A stretch of 64,000 nt of DNA from Gordionus sp. m RMFG-2023. Taxonomy: Eukaryota > Nematomorpha > Gordioida > Chordodea > Parachordodidae. The notes below the pieces were generated by a model. It did no database searches, was not told the DNA's origin, and worked only from the letters and a program-made list of their open reading frames with translations. Made by a program: the position numbers and the translations under genes. The stretch lies in contig NC_088776.1 of the NCBI RefSeq assembly GCF_954871325.1, positions 53,648,569 to 53,712,568 of the forward strand. Direction: 5' to 3'. Below, piece by piece: positions 24,501 to 35,792 of the stretch; position 1 is the first letter of the stretch, and each line of letters opens with the position of its first letter.

Positions 24501-27075
24501 TAATTATCTCTAAAAAATAAAATTTTCTGGTGAAAATATAATTTAATTGTTTTTTTTTAAAAAAGATTCCGAATCCCCTTAAATATTTTTTTAAAAAAAA
24601 TTTATTTTTGTTATAAATATCTGAACCAGGAGGTTCCAGCAACACAAATTTCTGTAGAAAGGGCTTTTTGTGTTATCGTCACTACGAACAAAAAGGAATC
24701 TATTTATACTTGAAAATATATAGCTTATATGTTCAAATAAATATTTAAAAATGAGTTATTTTGAATCTTATATATTTTTTTTATATATAATTCATAAATG
24801 CTTATAATAAAAATAAATTAAAAGATGGTGTTGCTTCAATAAAAAAAAATTTCTAACCGTAATGAACCTTTATAATTAGCTGAACCGAACGGAACCTTTA
24901 TATAAATTCCTTCTCAAGCACCGTAACCAAAACGTAACTATTATAATTTTTTATATACTGAACCGTAACCAAACTGAACCGTTATAAATAACGGTTCGGG
25001 TCCCTGCTTAAATGTTGCAATAATTCGGATTTTTTGTAAATATATTTTTTAAAACAAAAAAGCCTTAACCTCATCCCTTTTCATTCATTATATTTCTTAA
25101 TTTTATACTATTTACTTTTTTTAAAAATTCTCTTATTAAATCCCTTATTTTGGTTTTTTAATTATATGGTGCCAGCCGCAAAAAAGAGCATGGGGATTCG
25201 GAATATTTTTTAAATATTTTTTTTAAAAATATTTTAAAAAAAAGATCCCGAATAAAACGTGGGGATTCAAGATCTTGAATCCCCACGTTGGGATTCCGAA
25301 TCCCACATGATTCCCCAATACGACATATATATTATTAAATAAATCAAAAGAAACTATATTCTAAACCCTGCCTCCTTTCGATTATTCAAACATTTGAATG
25401 TTGATGCATAATGCACTAACTAATAAAAATTTTAATACTGATATATTGCCTATCATTAATGTTAAGCCCGATTTGATCGATTTTTAAAAAGACCTGAATA
25501 ATATTATGTAATCATGGAGATTTTATAGATGACAGATAGGTTTTTATTTTACCAAATCTCGAGGCTTACTTATTATTTTGCTAAAATCCTAATTTGGCCA
25601 TTTTTAAGAAATCGAAAGGGGTCGGCCGAAAAGTGATTGATTTGACAATGACCCTACAAAGAAGTATTAAATAATACTAAGAATTAATACCTATTTTGTT
25701 GTTAATAAGCTAAGTTACAATCAGAAATTAATAAATAAAATATATCAGAGGGCTAGATCGTATTTTAATTTTTTTATATATACCACCGGGCTGGGCCTAA
25801 AATTATTTATAAAAAAATATCCGAACAGGGCCGGCCATATATATCAAATTAAATATTTAAAATCGCTTTTATTAGCTAAAAATCTATTATAAATATAATA
25901 TATTTTAAAAAAATCCGGGCCGGGCTAGCCGTATATTGTAAATTAAATATTTGTAATACCTATTATTAGCTATAAAAATCTATTATAAATAGAACTGTAT
26001 TTATATTGATATAAAATTTATAAAAATATTATTTAAAAATATCCTAAATAAAAAAATATATGTATATTATTTTAAAAATAAAATAAATTAACCAATCACA
26101 AAAGAACAATAATATATCAAAAAAAAATAACATAAAAAACATTTAAAAAAATAACAAAAAAATTCAATATAAAAAGAAGTCCGAGTCAAAAAAACGACCC
26201 AAACTCTGGGTCGGGGTCGCGACGTTTGAACAACATAATAATGAGCCCCTCCAAAAAAATAGTAACCTAACTTAATATTCTAAATAATTAATATTAAGTA
26301 TAAATTATTACCTTTTTTGAAAAATATAGCCAGGTTTATATATTGAATATATTTTCTATATTTTAATTAGGTTTAAAATAATAAAAAATTAGAGTAAAAA
26401 ATAAAAAGATAGGTAAATTTAGCACTTAAATAAGATAAAATAGGCCATTATGAAGTAATAATTAAATCTTTATAAGCAAATATCGCAAAATTGACAGAGC
26501 TGTACCGTCATAAAAATTAAAATTTTTTTAATTTAGTTTTTATTTTTTTATATATTGAAAATAAATAAGTTATTATCCACTTTTAGCTTAAAAATATTTA
26601 AAAACTGGAGGAAAACAAAACAATTCTAGACCAACATTAAAATCCTAAAAACCCCGAAATATTTTATGTTTTTTTAAATATTAAAAAACATTACTGCCAT
26701 CATAAGGAATAATTTCTTTTTAAATTTGAAAATTTAATTTAATGTAACTATATAAAAACAAAAATTTATTAAACTTGTAGCGGTAGTGGAACGATATATT
26801 TTTTCGCAATGATTGCATTTTTTGTGTGATTTATTTGGACTATAATTATAATTTGATTTAATATTGAAACTACTATTAATCGCAGAAGAATTTAAATCCT
26901 GTTCTATTAGTGAATCCGAAAAAGGCTCCAACTAAAATTATAAATATATTAAAATAAAGGTTATAATTGCATAAAATCGAAATAATATCATAAAGGTTTA
27001 TGGTTATTGATTTACTTGATTTTCTCTATCATCTTGAGTTGACCTTGATGGCGTAGAACTTGAACTTTGTGACAT
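21525..27075 (-). CDS. hAT transposase, five exons, 610 aa
   Basis: The exons on the minus strand are 27075-27016, 26931-26775, 23266-22443, 22399-21912 and 21828-21525, totalling 1833 nt with phases that join (0, 1, 0, 2). It starts with M-S-Q-S-S-S-S-T-P. A BED zinc finger (C-N-H-C ... H-L-L-T-K-H, about residues 62-83) is split across the second intron. The catalytic core has AITTDIWTS (first Asp), SITHDNGSNM (second Asp), RCLAHIINL, DVSTRWNSKY and SFLDPRIKK. The C-terminal dimerisation domain has TSVESERVFS, TKKRNR and LNSW. All introns are GT-AG; intron 2 (3.5 kb) holds nested transposons. No internal stop is visible. It would cut and paste this element and perhaps the short elements with the same ends. 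I infer the joins from frame and family; no cDNA was seen. Confidence 0.88.
23715..25008. mobile_element. Small hAT-like element inside the foldback
   Basis: The ends are CAGGGATCCAAAC and GTTCGGGTCCCTG, followed inward by ATTTATAACGGTTCAG and its inverted copy. The octamers outside (CATTTAAG and CTTAAATG) are inverted copies rather than a direct duplication, because the arms of the surrounding foldback continue through them. Confidence 0.65.
24619..24714 (+). pseudogene. hAT dimerisation-domain relic
   Basis: The plus strand reads E-V-P-A-T-Q-I-S-V-E-R-A-F before running into a stop. This is the PATQxSVERxFS signature of a hAT transposase C-terminus of a different subfamily from the host element's enzyme. 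It shows that the small element is a deletion derivative of a once-autonomous hAT. Confidence 0.6.
25456..25657. mobile_element. Decayed MITE inside intron 2
   Basis: It holds AAGCCCGATTTGATCGATTT, CCAAATCTCGAGGCTTA, a TTTGCTAAAATC word and TTTTTAAGAAATCG in the order seen in the intact MITE at 47024. Its ends are too decayed to place exactly. Confidence 0.5.
25789..25990. repeat. Two-copy block with GGGCCGG cores
   Basis: Two units, each with (C)AGGGCCGGCC or CCGGGCCGGGCTAGCC, then TATATNAAATTAAATATTT and ATTAGCTA...AAATCTATTATAAAT. This is a tandem duplication of about 125 bp, probably the end of a decayed DNA element. Confidence 0.5.
26176..26241. mobile_element. Solo terminus of an older relative of the giant hAT
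   Basis: CGACCCAAACTCTGGGTCGG followed by GGTCGCGACGTTTGAACAACATAA matches the outer right end of the giant element (GGGTCGGGGTCGCGAC ... GTTTTAACAACACTA). It lies inside the element's own intron 2, so a relative once landed here or a duplication carried the end inward. Confidence 0.65.
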
Positions 27076-27582
27076 CACACTAAGAAAAGTTTTATATAAA
27101 AATAATATTTAAGAAATGATTTAAATTGGACAACTTTTATTAATAAAATTTATGTTAATAATATTAAATTATAATTTTAAAAACAAAAAATGAATAAAAT
27201 AAAAAAATTTAGATTTATACCCCTAAAAATAATAAAAAAAAATTTGGAAAGTTAAAAAAATTTGGAAAGTTAAAAAAAATGATTATTAATCATATCCCTA
27301 TCCCTAACAATGAAGAAAAGAAAAAATCTCAACAAATTTGCCGTCTAGCTGGCACCACTAAAAGTAAAATAAAATATCTTTTATAATTTTAGAATTTAAA
27401 TAGTCACTTCACTTCCATATGGAATTTTTAAACTAATAAAACAATAAATTTTTTAAATAAGTATTTGCGATTCCGGATGCATTTTTCAATTAAAATATGA
27501 ATTTTTTTAAATATAATTTAATAATTTAGGCGAGCTATATTTTTCATAAATGTAGTGTTAAGTCGAGTTTTTTTAAGTCGTA

Positions 27583-27791
27583 CTGTAATTCTGAGCGTTT
27601 TCCGTACCTTTGCATGATGGCTAAAGATTTTTTGTCGCAGCAATACATCCGTTGAGAGCGAGCGTGTCTTCTCAAGAGGGGTGGACACCGTAACAAAGAA
27701 AAGAAATCGCATGGCCTCCGAAACACTTAAACAGTGTTTATGTTTAAATTCATGGGATATCAATATCATGAATAATAAATTTTATACATAA
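27583..27791 (+). pseudogene. Partial copy of transposase exon 5 in the right arm
   Basis: It carries the dimerisation-domain part of exon 5 (CATCCGTTGAGAGCGAGCGT) through to the stop, but lacks the start of the exon and any upstream exon. It also differs from the working copy by two missing bases in the serine-rich TSVESE approach, which shifts its frame. It is a passenger of the arm duplication. Confidence 0.85.
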
Positions 27792-28659
27792 TTTTTATAT
27801 CTATATATATTGTTAAATTAAATTTTTTGTACATTAATAAATATATATAATTTAAATAAAAATATTTAAACTATAAATGTATCAAATATTTAAGATGTTT
27901 TGAGCTTAGTATTCTTATTTCAGGCTGTTGTTTTTTATGAATACTGGAGAATATTAGTGTTTTAATATTATTTGACTTTAAATTGATAACTAAAATAGTT
28001 TTTGATATTAAGATTTAGAATTTTGAACACTTGAGAAAAATTACACATTAAAATTGATACTGGGATTAACTTTGAACCATGTTATAAAGCGCTATACTTT
28101 TTTTCAGGCGTTAATTATTCACTATTTTATTAAGAAGAATATTATGAGAGCAATTTTTCTCATAGATTATATAAAGGTATAGATATCTATTATCGTAATT
28201 TCAGGATTAGTCAATATTTTTCTTGCTAAATAGGCTTAAAACGAGAGATTTTAAATAATAAATGCAATATAAAAATTATTAAGATATATTTATAATTAAT
28301 TCTAAAATCTTAATCCTTTAAATTAATATTTAGAAATCTACACAATCTAGTTTCCAATATAATTTAAAATGTCACCGATAGAGATTGATATAAAAGATAT
28401 TGGTGCAGATAATATATACAAAGTTATTTCTCTGTACAATGGTATGTAATTTCCTTCATGAGATATCGCATAAAATTTATTCTCGAAAAAAAAAACAAGG
28501 TATAAATATCATTGTATGATGTGCCAAGTAACTTTTATCCTAACTAGTAACTTCAAAGATTTAAGAATTTTATTATAAATTAAAATTACAAGAAATATAT
28601 TAGCATCTCATTTTATCACTTAAAAATATTATGTACCTTACTACTCGTATATATAATAA

Positions 28660-29880
28660 CCATTTTTTGTCCCTTATCTATGATACATCCTCACTGATGT
28701 TTTAATTTAACATGTTTAGGATATATATTTTTAGCTATTTCCTTTAAAATAATTGAAAAAAGTTCAAAAATAACGATTATGACAATTGTCACCTATCTAT
28801 GATACATCCTCACTGAATTTTTAATTTAACATGTTTAGAATATATATTTTTAGCTATTTCCTTTAAAAAAATTTGAAAAAGTTCAAAAATAACGATTATG
28901 ACAATTGTCACCTATCTATGATACATCCTCACTGAATTTTTAATTTAACATGTTTAGAATATATATTTTTAGCTATTTCCTTTAAAAAAATTTGAAAAAG
29001 TTCAAAAATAGCGATTATGACAATTGTCACCTATATATGATACTTCCTCACTGAATTTTTAATTTAACATGTTTAGAATATATATTTTTAGCTATTTCCT
29101 TTAAAAAAATTTGATAAAAGTTCAAAAATAGCGATTATGACAATTGTCACCTATATATGATACTTCCTCACTGAATTTTTAATTTAACATGTTTAGAATA
29201 TATATTTTTAGCTATTTCCTTTAAAAAAATTTGAAAAAATTCAAAAATAGCGATTATGACAATTGTCACCTATATATGATACATCATCACTGAATTTTTA
29301 ATTTAACATGTTTAGAATATATATTTTTAGCTATTTCCTTTAAAAAAATTTGAAAAAATTCAAAAATAGCGATTATGACAATTGTCACCTATCTATGATA
29401 CATCCTCACTGAATTTTTAATTTAACATGTTTAGAATATATATTTTTAGCTATTTCCTTTAAAAAAATTTGAAAAAAGTTCAAAAATAACGATTATGACA
29501 ATTGTCACCTATCTATGATACATCCTCACTGAATTTTTAATTTAACATGTTTAGAATATATATTTTTAGCTATTTCCTTTAAAAAAATTTGAAAAAGTTC
29601 AAAAATAGCGATTATGACTATTGTCACCTATCTATGATACATCCTCACTGAATTTTAAATTTAACATGTTTAGAATATATATTTTTAGCTATTTGCTTTA
29701 AAAAAATTTGAAAAAAGTTCAAAAATAACGATTATGACAATTGTCACCTATCTATGATACATCCTCACAAATTTTAAATTTAACATGTTTAGAATATATA
29801 TTTTCATCTATTTCATTTAAAAAAGTTCAAAAATAACCATCATAACAAATGGCTCTTTTCTATGGTGCATCTTCACTTAA
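28660..29880. repeat. ~119-bp tandem array, right, about 10 units
   Basis: Inverted relative to the left array, with the same TGACAATTGTCA palindrome in nearly every unit. It has eight fewer copies than the left side. Confidence 0.9.
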
Positions 29881-30059
29881 AAATTTTAAAAAATAACTAT
29901 GATGAATAGTTAATCCAGAGCATTATAATTTAAAGAAGCTTTAAGTAACTTTCCCGCCTATAATATTAATATATACTAAATGTTATTTGACTTTTGGTCA
30001 AAAAAAATGATCTAGATATTGGGTTAAGGGTGAAAAAAAGCAACCCTAACTTTAAGTCG

Positions 30060-30580
30060 TCTTTAAAAAGAAAGATCCATATTTTGAGTCGGATTGAATA
30101 AAACGACCCGATGTTTGAGTCTGAGTCAGAAAAACGACCCAAACTTTGAGTTGGAGTCGAAAAATACGACCCAAACTTCAAGTTTTAGTCGAAAAATACG
30201 ACCCAAACTTCAAGTTTGAGTCGAAAAATACGACCCAAACTTCAAGTTTTAGTCGAAAAATACGACCCAAACTTCAAGTTTGAGTCGAAAAATATGACCC
30301 AAACTTCAAGTTTAAGTCGAAAAATACGACCCAAATTTCAAATTTGAGTCGAAAAATACGACCCAAATTTTGAGTCGGAGTCGTAAAAAACGACCCATAT
30401 TTTGGGTCGAGGTCGTTTTTTTCGGCTTGGACTTGGGTCGGAGTCGAAAAAAACGACCCATATTTTGGGTCGAAGTCGTTTATTTCGGCTTGAACTCGGG
30501 TCGAAGTCGAAAAAAACGACCCAAACATTGAGTCGGAGTCGAATAAAACGACCCGAGCTTTGGGTCGGGGTCGCGACTCG
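30060..30580. repeat. 32-bp repeat block, right
   Basis: The inverted counterpart of 17765-18240, about 15 units, ending in GGGTCGGGGTCGCGACTCGC next to the terminus. Open frames on both strands here are repeat translations. Confidence 0.9.
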
Positions 30581-30599
30581 CGGCGTTTTAACAACACTA

Positions 30600-30607
30600 T
30601 AATAAAA
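30600..30607. repeat. Target-site duplication, right (TAATAAAA)
   Basis: Identical to 17717-17724. Confidence 0.95.
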
Positions 30608-30971
30608 TAGAGAGTAAAATATATATGTTGAAATTTATAAAAAAAAACTACACTAATGGTTATTTTGCAGATCTCTTATCTTCCGCACTATAATATAAAT
30701 TTAAGCTTTAGAGATAAATAATTTGTTGGTAAATGTAAGCCTATAAAAACTTTATATTATATAGATTTTAAAATGTTAATTTCAGATTTTAGAAAATAGA
30801 AACGTTTTAAAATATCGCTGATCCATTTAAATTTACAATTATAAAGAAAACATTTAAAAAATTATAAAAGAAAGATTTTTATAATGCTTAAAATGAAATT
30901 TAAAAGCTTGAAAGGAGTCTTGACGAATTATATCAAGATAATAAATTAGAAAAAAGACAAATTTTTAGGAT

Positions 30972-31159
30972 TAGTTTTGTTAAATGGGCCCGATTTGGGT
31001 AAATTTTTAAAACGACTCAATTATAATATTAGAATAATAATAATACTATGTAATTGTGGAAATTTAATTTTAGATAGAGGTTTGAACCTCTATTTGGCAA
31101 ATCTTGAGGTTATATTATTTCCTTTTTAAAAATCTGCCACAAACCGTTTAACAACACTA
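30972..31159. mobile_element. hAT MITE with perfect target duplication
   Basis: The ends are TAGTTTTGTTAAATGGGCC and CCGTTTAACAACACTA. TTTAGGAT flanks it on both sides (30964-30971 and 31160-31167). The interior has an AATCTTGAGG word like the other family members. 188 bp, non-coding. Confidence 0.85.
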
Positions 31160-31882
31160 TTTAGGATTAATATATATAGCATTTATTGAAAAATCATTTA
31201 TCAATTGAAAAACGATTTACTAGCATGAAATATATTAAAAATGCAGTTATTAGTTTAAATCCACTGATCAGTAGAATTTTTTAAAAATAAATTATTTTAA
31301 ATCAAATTTTTTTTATACATTAATAAGCTGAGACTAATCATTTCCAAGTAGACTTTAATGATTCCGAAGAACATTTTCAATTAGAAGATAATCTATTATT
31401 ATTTTTCATTATAATTCATCTAGTTGATAGTGCTTATAATATTATCAGATCAAGTTTTTCTTGTTTATAATTTTTAACAACATCGGGAGAAGAAGATTTA
31501 TCAAGATTTTAGTCATAAGTTACCAAAAAACAATCTCAACAGTTCAAATTCACGATATGATTACAGTTAATTTATGAATTGTCAGCATAAAACAAAAAAT
31601 AGCTTTATCGATGTTTAAAGTTATTATAATCAATATTTTATATGGCGGTCAAAAGAAGTAGAATATAAAGCCCAAATCATAAATTACTTTTATTTATTCG
31701 CTTCTAAGAAAACTTTAAACGGCCCGTTATAATTAGGGGTAATCAGGATTTACCTTTTTTTGATGATGGATAGATCAGAAATTAGTCTATCTTATGAGTG
31801 GGAATCTGAAACATATTAATTTAGAAATATATTTTTTAACAGAATTTATTTTTAGCATAATCATAAAAATTAATTTTTTTAA

Positions 31883-32107
31883 AAAGGTGTAAAGGTAGTA
31901 GGTAGAGGACTTTCCAAAACTTTCGAGCTTAACAATACAATAATCCAAAGATTGATTCGAGGAATGCCTTATACAATTTTGATGAATGTCGTTTCTAAAC
32001 TTGGCAGTTTTGAATACAATAAAACAGTTAGAATTTTACGAAATTTACACTTTTATCAAATAAACTTAGATAAGCAGATAGTTAGAAAGCTAAAAAAAAG
32101 AAAGTAG
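31883..32107 (+). CDS. Unassigned open stretch, 74 codons
   Basis: Open from a TAA at 31880 to TAG 32105-32107; the first ATG is at 31964, giving 46 codons. The translation looks protein-like (GRGLSKTFELNNTIIQRLIR, then a basic tail KQIVRKLKKRK). The LSKTF...NNTIIQRLIR part could be a helix-turn-helix, as in transposase N-termini, but no second motif confirms this. It could be an exon or a relic. Confidence 0.3.
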   Translation, partial: KGVKVVGRGLSKTFELNNTIIQRLIRGMPYTILMNVVSKLGSFEYNKTVRILRNLHFYQINLDKQIVRKLKKRK

Positions 32108-32636
32108 GAAAGAAAGAAAGAATAATATATTAGGAAATTAAAAAAATAAAGAATTAAAGATAAAAGTAAATAAATTAAAAAATTGCATAAATTTTTATTT
32201 CAAGGTCAATAATACGAATATAATTGGATTAATATTTCCATGCGATTTCAACTCTTACAACATTTCTTTCTATTTGGCGTGCTCTAACTTTATGGATTTG
32301 TCTCTAATAGCATTCAACTATTTGAGATTCGGTAATTGTTTACAAATATTAAAGATTATTGATATAAAGTTTTAAATTATAACGTTTTTTAACATTAATT
32401 ATTTCAATCACATTATTTATTTGGTAATTAGTTGAGCCTATTACTATTAGCCCATTATGTTAATTTTGATACTTTTTAAGCCACTTTATAAATAAAATAA
32501 CTTAAATTACTGTACTTTATTATTTCTGAGTGAGAATTTTTATGTTTTTTAATTTACGTCAAATTTACAATAACTGATAATTTTTAAAAAGAAAAAGCGA
32601 TTTTATCAGCCTAATACCTTGGTCCTTGTCTTCCAG

Positions 32637-32679
32637 TTGAGGATTTCACATGTATTAAATAAAGGGTACGAGGGTGCCG
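32637..32679 (+). CDS. Possible short exon, 43 nt
   Basis: A strong acceptor (CTTGTCTTCCAG) and a strong donor (GTGAGT) enclose 43 bases, open in phase 0 (LRISHVLNKGYEGA). Its length is not a multiple of 3 and its phase differs from the micro-exon series, so it would belong to another gene or be chance. Confidence 0.2.
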
Positions 32680-33975
32680 GTGAGTCTTAGCAATTAGTTC
32701 GGCAGAAATCTTGAGAATAAATAAATATACCAATACTCTTGGTGTTTTGGTGAGAATTTCATTAAATTCACATTATTAGTGAGAAAATCAAACAAATAAG
32801 TAACTAGCTATCTTAATAAAACCATCTCTTTTATAAATGTCATTACAATGGCTATTCATCCAAGTAATTGCATTGCTATTCATAATTATTGTTTTTTTTA
32901 AATTTAATTTTTTTTTTATTACGCAGATTTTATTTAAAATATTTATATATTGCCCTATATTTTTTTATGATCGTTTTTTATTTTATATGATTTTTGTTTT
33001 TTAATTAATAATAAAATATTTAATATTTTTTGATATAAGTTAAAACCTAAAATAACTCTTGGAAAATAAAAATTTTCTCTTTTTCCAAGTTTTTTATTAA
33101 AAATTAAAGTATTATTAAAATAAACATAATAGTACGGCCTAACCATAACATTATAGTGCGTAGATTGTTATTTATATAAAAATGATCCCGTCATCTTCTT
33201 TCCTCTCAAAGAAAAGAAAGTAAAAAGAAAGAATGAACATAAGAAAGATAAGAATTCTGCCTATAACTTAATAAATTTGGTTTGGCAATAAAATTGTCTA
33301 TTTTTATAAATATATAATATATATAAAAATAACAAGAAAATATATTTTGTAGCAAAAATTGAAAAGAAATAAAAAAAGCTAACGTTTTCCAATATTATCT
33401 ACGAGAGCTCTATCTAATCTTTATTTGGCTTTAAATCATACTGATATTTTTGAGCTTCATCATTATTGGCAAATTGTTTCATTTATATTTATAAACAATT
33501 GAATTGTGTTAAAGTGAAATTATAGAATATATTTCGAAAAATAAAACAATCCATTGATTTTTTTTAAATTTTATCTTAGAACATAATAAATTATAATAAT
33601 ATAATTTTATTTTTTATAGAAATTTAGATTTAAATTTTGTAATTTATAAAAACTTAATATATTAGTATAATACATTCATATAATATTAAAATTAAAGTTT
33701 TATATGATATTAATATGAATTTATTTATATTATATATATATAAACCTATATTTTTAGATTACAGTATATCAAAAATTGGTAATCTATTTTATTTTATTTT
33801 TACTTTATTTTTTTAATATTTTTTATTATTCATTTCTTTCCTACCCTGTTTAAATATTCCAATTATAAATATGCAGTGAAAACTTCTAAATCACCATAAT
33901 GTTAGACTTATAAAGTTTATTATGGATGTTCATTTGCGATATAATTATTTAATTTTTATTAAAATTTATAAATTT
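32680..33975. other. AT-rich stretch, nothing recognised
   Basis: Only low-complexity A/T and short GAAAG runs. No supported gene. Confidence 0.45.
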
Positions 33976-34078
33976 AAATAATTAATTTAATATATTAAAC
34001 ATAATTATTTACATAATTTATGAAAGTAAAATAATTAATTTAATATATTAAACATAATTATTTACATAATTTATGAAA
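33976..34078. repeat. 52-bp tandem duplication
   Basis: AAATAATTAATTTAATATAT through AATTTATGAAA occurs twice, nearly perfect. A recent local duplication. Confidence 0.85.
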
Positions 34079-35525
34079 TAAAATTTCATAAATTTGGAAT
34101 GAAAATTAGGAAAAGGGTCAGAATTTAGGTCCATAATTATAACTGTAAGGATATAATATATAAAATATATTAATCGAAATCATATTCAAATCAATGATTC
34201 GAACAAAGTGTTCTCATAATTCACTTCTAAAAAGTAACTATTTAAAGTTACAATACATCCATGAAAGAAAACTAGTTACATTTTACAAAAGTTATGTTTA
34301 AAAAGTAATGAGTTATCTAAAATAATTTTGCTTTACAATTTTTATTCAGAGGAATTTAAAAAACGCATACAATATGATTGTATAAATTAAAGACAAATAT
34401 AATAATAAATATTTTAAAAGAAAATTATTTTTTTATAAATTAACTCCCTTAAATATGTTTTCATCATTGTTTAACCTAACCCATATATTATTACTAGGGC
34501 TGTGAGTCCTAATAAATAAAAGGGGGTTCAGGTTAGGTAAAAAAATATCGAGTTAAAGGATTTGGAGTATACAGAAAAATAAGAACTTACTATAAAATTT
34601 ATTTGAAAATAATATAAACATTATATTTGGCATATTAATAATTTAATTTAAATTCCCACAATATTTAAATGTTGGTGAAAATATGACTCTATGTTATGTT
34701 TTTATTTAAAAAGAGCATTTTAAAAATTATTGTCATACATTTCTTAAAAATCTTTGATACACCCTCCAGCTACTTTTTAAGTCAAAGATAACGTTGAAAA
34801 CCAAGTATCTTATGGGTGGTAAAAAAAATGTTAATAATTTATACATAAAATATGATACCAAAAAAAATTCACGAAAAAATGTATTCAATAATGAAAGTAA
34901 ATAGAAAAATAAAAACAATTTCTTTAACCTTAAACTCTAAATTAAATAAAAAGAGTTAGGGTTGGGTTTCAGTTTTAGTTATATCTGTAGGGTTCAAAAT
35001 ATTTTCAAAAAAAAAATTATTTGCACGGCCAAACAATCTATTGGGGCAATGTTTCTAGATCCTAGTCCTGCTAAAAAAATTAAAAATTAAAAATATAATT
35101 AAAAACATTTAAAAGTTAAATAAAATAAAAATTATTTAGGAATTTAGCCCTTATTAACAATAAACTCTTTTCAAAATTTGTGTTTAATTTTATTTTTAGT
35201 TTATTCTCGAATAAATAAGATTTCCTAAAATAGATATTTTGTTTGACACTTGATCTAAATAGAACATAACATTTATAACAGTAATTTTAAATTTAATAAT
35301 TAGTAATTTTTAATTTTGTAAGTCATAATTAGATAATTAGATATAAATACTTTAATATATTTTAAAAAGTAACTTAATAACTAGTTACCTTTTTCGTTAT
35401 AATTCATAAATATTATTCTTCCATTTAAATAAAATTAATAAATAAATCAAGCCATATATCATGCATTAAATTAAACAAAAATAAAATATTAAAACCTATT
35501 TCATTTTATTAAGAAGTTATGTGTA

Positions 35526-35792
35526 ATGCCCATAATTCACAATTTTCTAGAGAAATATTTAGATAAAATTTTTAATGAGAATAAATGTAAATGTTCTTTT
35601 ATTATAAAAACTCTATTCATACCTAACTTTCATGTAGCAAGGATTAGTTATCACAAAGAAACTCCATCTCTTGTACATTTCAATTTCTCGATACGTTTCA
35701 ATCACATGGTCCAAAGCTTCAGGATGAAGCTATTAGCAATTACAACAAACAATGAAACAAGGGAATTAGAAGAATTTAAAGAAGTAAAATAA
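35526..35792 (+). CDS. Unassigned ORF, 88 codons
   Basis: Open from ATG 35526 to TAA 35790-35792. The product has mixed composition, a Lys-Cys-Lys-Cys near residue 22 and a charged C-terminus (TRELEEFKEVK). No signal peptide or domain recognised. Its length is notable in DNA this AT-rich, where stops are frequent, so a relic or exon is possible. Confidence 0.3.
   Translation: MPIIHNFLEKYLDKIFNENKCKCSFIIKTLFIPNFHVARISYHKETPSLVHFNFSIRFNHMVQSFRMKLLAITTNNETRELEEFKEVK

Larger units (their letters stand above)
23311..25328. mobile_element. Foldback element in transposase intron 2
   Basis: The inverted arms are about 23311-23760 and 24955-25328. The ends are ATATGTCGTATTTGGG and CCCCAATACGACATAT. 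Each arm carries ATTCAAGATCTTGAAT, itself a palindrome, and a CGGAATCCCAACG word. The flanks share TATTAAATAAAT, a possible target duplication. The middle is occupied by hAT-like sequence (23715-25008). It is not coding for its own movement as far as I can see. Confidence 0.75.
17725..30599. mobile_element. Giant hAT transposon with foldback arms
   Basis: This 12,875-bp element begins TAGTGTTGTTAA and ends TTAACAACACTA, with a perfect 8-bp target duplication outside. The inverted arms are 17725-21735 and 27583-30599. From the outside in, each has a 32-bp repeat block, a ~119-bp tandem array, and about 1 kb of unique sequence including the 3' end of the transposase gene. The left arm is longer, mainly because its array has about eight more units; it also has about 100 bases near 20670-20775 that are missing on the right. 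The interior holds an open five-exon transposase gene on the minus strand. Perfect target copies and an intact reading frame suggest a recent insertion. Confidence 0.93.
27583..30599. repeat. Right inverted arm of the giant hAT
   Basis: This is the inverted copy of the left arm, 3.0 kb. The inner junction at 27583 adjoins TGTAGTGTTAAGTCGAG at 27551, which resembles a hAT end of this family. Confidence 0.92.
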
